In this document: piece after piece, positions 62,789 to 64,000 of the stretch
How positions within the stretch are numbered: the stretch's first letter is position 1
How the letters are laid out: every line of letters begins with the position of its first letter
NCBI RefSeq assembly: GCF_001426945.1
Contig: NZ_LMFS01000001.1
Coordinates: forward strand, 1,412,943 to 1,476,942
Length of the DNA stretch: 64,000 bases
DNA from: Pseudolabrys sp. Root1462
GTDB lineage: Bacteria; Pseudomonadota; Alphaproteobacteria; Rhizobiales; Xanthobacteraceae
Direction: 5' to 3'
Notes under the pieces: model-generated
Told to the model about the DNA's origin: nothing
What the model saw: only the letters and a program-made list of their open reading frames with translations
Database searches by the model: none
Translations under genes and position numbers: made by a program

Positions 62789-63375
62789 CGGACATGACTG
62801 CCGCGACCTTGTCGACCGACAATGCGCCGTCTCTCATACGGCTTCATTATCTTTGGTACGTCGCTGGCGCGCTCTGCGTCATGGTCGCCGCGATCGTGAG
62901 CCGTAACATCTGGTTCCTCAACTGGGTGCACGTGATGTGCGGCATCCTGTGGACCGGCATCGACCTGTTCATGGGCTTTGTTCTCGGACCCATCATGCGG
63001 ACTCTGGACATTTCGGTCCGCAAGCAGATCCTGCTCAAGCTGACGCCGCGAACGCTGTTTCTGATGCCCACGCTCTCGATCATCACCGGCACGGCGGGCT
63101 GGTTTCTGGCCGTCGAGCTCGGCTTTACCGCGCTGCAATGGCCGCAAATCGCCTGGGTCTATGCCGCGCTGGTGCTGGTGACGCTGATGACCATTCAGGG
63201 CCTGGGCTATCTGCTGCCAACCAATTTGCGCGTCTGTTTCGAATTGCAGAAGGCGCAGCCGGACGGCGCAAAAATTCGTCGGCTGATGAGCGGTTATTTC
63301 TACGCTGTCGCAGCGCAGGGGACAATGCAGGTCGCGATCATCGTCGTCATGGCCAAGTTCGTTTCCGGGATTTGA
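62785..63375 (+). CDS. Five-helix membrane protein, translationally coupled to mccA
   Basis: A 196-residue integral membrane protein with about five helices. Its core, WVHVMCGILWTGIDLFMGFV, resembles the DUF2269/PuuD-like group of haem-containing or urate-oxidase-linked membrane domains, with a conserved His in the second helix. No function assigned. The ATG overlaps the mccA stop, so it is made together with the carboxylase; whether it works in leucine catabolism is unknown. Confidence 0.75.
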   Translation: MTDMTAATLSTDNAPSLIRLHYLWYVAGALCVMVAAIVSRNIWFLNWVHVMCGILWTGIDLFMGFVLGPIMRTLDISVRKQILLKLTPRTLFLMPTLSIITGTAGWFLAVELGFTALQWPQIAWVYAALVLVTLMTIQGLGYLLPTNLRVCFELQKAQPDGAKIRRLMSGYFYAVAAQGTMQVAIIVVMAKFVSGI

Positions 63376-63414
63376 TCGTCGAAGTCCCGGCCGTTATTTG
63401 TTCGGATATCTGAA

Positions 63415-63855
63415 ATGCCGCTGCACTTGATCAAACTATCGGTTGGAACCGACTCCATCGCCGACCTGCAAGGCTGGATCGACGACAAGATCAAGGCGCA
63501 GAAGAAGCGCGGCGTGAAGAAGCCCGAGCGCATCCACACCACGCGCATGGTGCCCAAGCGCGCCGACGAGCTCAAAGACGGCGGTTCGATCTACTGGGTG
63601 ATCAAGGGCCAGATCCTGTGCCGCGAGACCATCCTCGACGTGCAGCCCTTCACCGACAAGGACGGCATCCATCGCTGCAAGCTGGTGCTCGATCCCAAAT
63701 GTATCCCGGTCGAGCCGCGGCCGCGTTCGGCTTTCCAGGGCTGGCGTTACCTCGAGGACAAGGAAACGCCGCGCGACCTCACCAAGGCCGCCAAGGGCGC
63801 GATCCACATGCCCGAGGACATGCGGCGCGAGCTGATGCAGTTGGGCCTGCTGTAG
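63415..63855 (+). CDS. DUF1489-family protein
   Basis: A 146-residue basic soluble protein. DUF1489 marks are HLIKLSVGTDSIADLQGWID at the N-terminus, TTRMVPKRADEL and SAFQGWRYLEDK. Restricted largely to alphaproteobacteria, function unknown. The strongly basic, compact profile and lack of signal suggest an RNA- or ribosome-related cytoplasmic protein, which is speculation. Starts 39 bp after the membrane-protein gene. Confidence 0.88.
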   Translation: MPLHLIKLSVGTDSIADLQGWIDDKIKAQKKRGVKKPERIHTTRMVPKRADELKDGGSIYWVIKGQILCRETILDVQPFTDKDGIHRCKLVLDPKCIPVEPRPRSAFQGWRYLEDKETPRDLTKAAKGAIHMPEDMRRELMQLGLL

Positions 63856-63897
63856 CCCGTTCCGTCGTCTCCGCGCATAGCCGCTCGTCCGGACGAC

Positions 63898-63926
63898 TTG
63901 ACAGTATTTGATCCTAGGATTATAAA
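63898..63926 (+). promoter_or_regulatory. Near-consensus sigma-70 promoter
   Basis: TTGACA at 63898-63903 and TATAAA at 63921-63926 are separated by exactly 17 bases. This is the best housekeeping promoter match I noticed in the window. It points rightward out of the window, with transcription expected from about 63933. Confidence 0.65.
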
Positions 63927-63960
63927 CGTTCTCGTCCAATCCTGCCGGGGGCGTCAGCTA

Positions 63961-64000
63961 GAGGCGTCTTGATGATGGCATCGGATGCGGTGCCCGCGGG
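63961..64000 (+). repeat. Block resembling 971-1010 (dispersed element or start of a gene), cut by window edge
   Basis: These last 40 bases align without gaps to 971-1010 with 30 identities, including an exact 8-base and an exact 16-base run at the same offset. A 16-base match alone can occur by chance in a GC-rich window, so the gapless two-block pattern is the support. Alternatively this is a gene start: ATG at 63972 or 63975 with AGAGG at 63960-63964 would read MMASDAVPAG and continue beyond the window. Confidence 0.4.

Overview
The window is about 64 kb of GC-rich chromosomal DNA with dense, mostly short operons and strong GC3 bias. Everything points to an alphaproteobacterium of the Hyphomicrobiales (Rhizobiales), close to the Bradyrhizobium / Pseudolabrys / Xanthobacteraceae side. 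The evidence is the many families typical of that order (DUF1236, DUF1489, DUF599, DUF930, DUF3830, CsbD), stand-alone lipB next to a FliN-like gene, PccA and MccA biotin carboxylases of the alphaproteobacterial type, and frequent GTG/TTG starts. I see no rRNA, CRISPR array, transposase, integrase, prophage or recognisable defence system. It reads as core and housekeeping chromosome rather than a genomic island.

Layout. 0-10 kb: a truncated FAD monooxygenase with a dyad operator, then a 0.8 kb gene-free, hairpin-rich stretch, then single genes (cupin, secreted protein, Tat-exported amidohydrolase, MBL hydrolase, ChaA-type antiporter, SDR, DMT exporter, thioesterase, 1-Cys peroxiredoxin). 10-22 kb: di-haem cytochrome c peroxidase divergent from an AcpA-like phosphatase, MgtC/SapB-DUF4010 membrane protein, propionyl-CoA carboxylase alpha, ClC channel, GGCT plus acylphosphatase pair, PepSY membrane protein, LysR/tautomerase divergent pair, lipB, FliN-like protein, tRNA-Leu(GAG). 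22-29 kb: a LysR gene divergent from a complete five-gene branched-chain-type ABC importer (SBP, LivH, LivM, LivG, LivF). 29-39 kb: two tandem polysaccharide deacetylases, MgtE, a GGDEF-like/EAL signalling protein, isovaleryl-CoA dehydrogenase, D-Ala-D-Ala ligase, and a cupredoxin-FTR1 iron importer. 39-50 kb: tandem aldo/keto reductases, queC with a VUT-type queuosine-precursor transporter, RraA-like protein, YdcF, DUF599, rhodanese, tandem glutathione transferases, and a PLD-VTT fusion coupled to an endonuclease/exonuclease/phosphatase gene. 50-64 kb: small stress-type proteins (CsbD, low-complexity secreted protein, DUF1236), methylcrotonyl-CoA carboxylase beta, a group of small or poorly known genes, a haem-c protein overlapping a solute-binding-like protein, a histone-H1-like protein, a tripartite-tricarboxylate SBP, methylcrotonyl-CoA carboxylase alpha, and DUF1489.

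How they work together. Leucine breakdown is represented by ivd (34.9 kb), mccB (52.1 kb) and mccA (60.8 kb). All are on the + strand but separated by unrelated genes, and the Liv-type importer and PccA fit the same branched-chain/odd-chain acyl-CoA economy. Iron uptake (cupredoxin-FTR1), queuosine supply (QueC-VUT), Mg2+/Ca2+ handling (MgtE, ChaA) and envelope or lipid modification (deacetylases, PLD-VTT, AcpA-like) are the other themes.

The signals least explained by ordinary genes are: the hairpin-rich 1.0-1.45 kb element, whose first block appears again at the right edge behind a near-consensus sigma-70 promoter; a probable leaderless promoter in front of the histone-like gene; and several regulatory dyads. 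I did not find a clear-cut new multi-gene system, and the candidates are graded accordingly.
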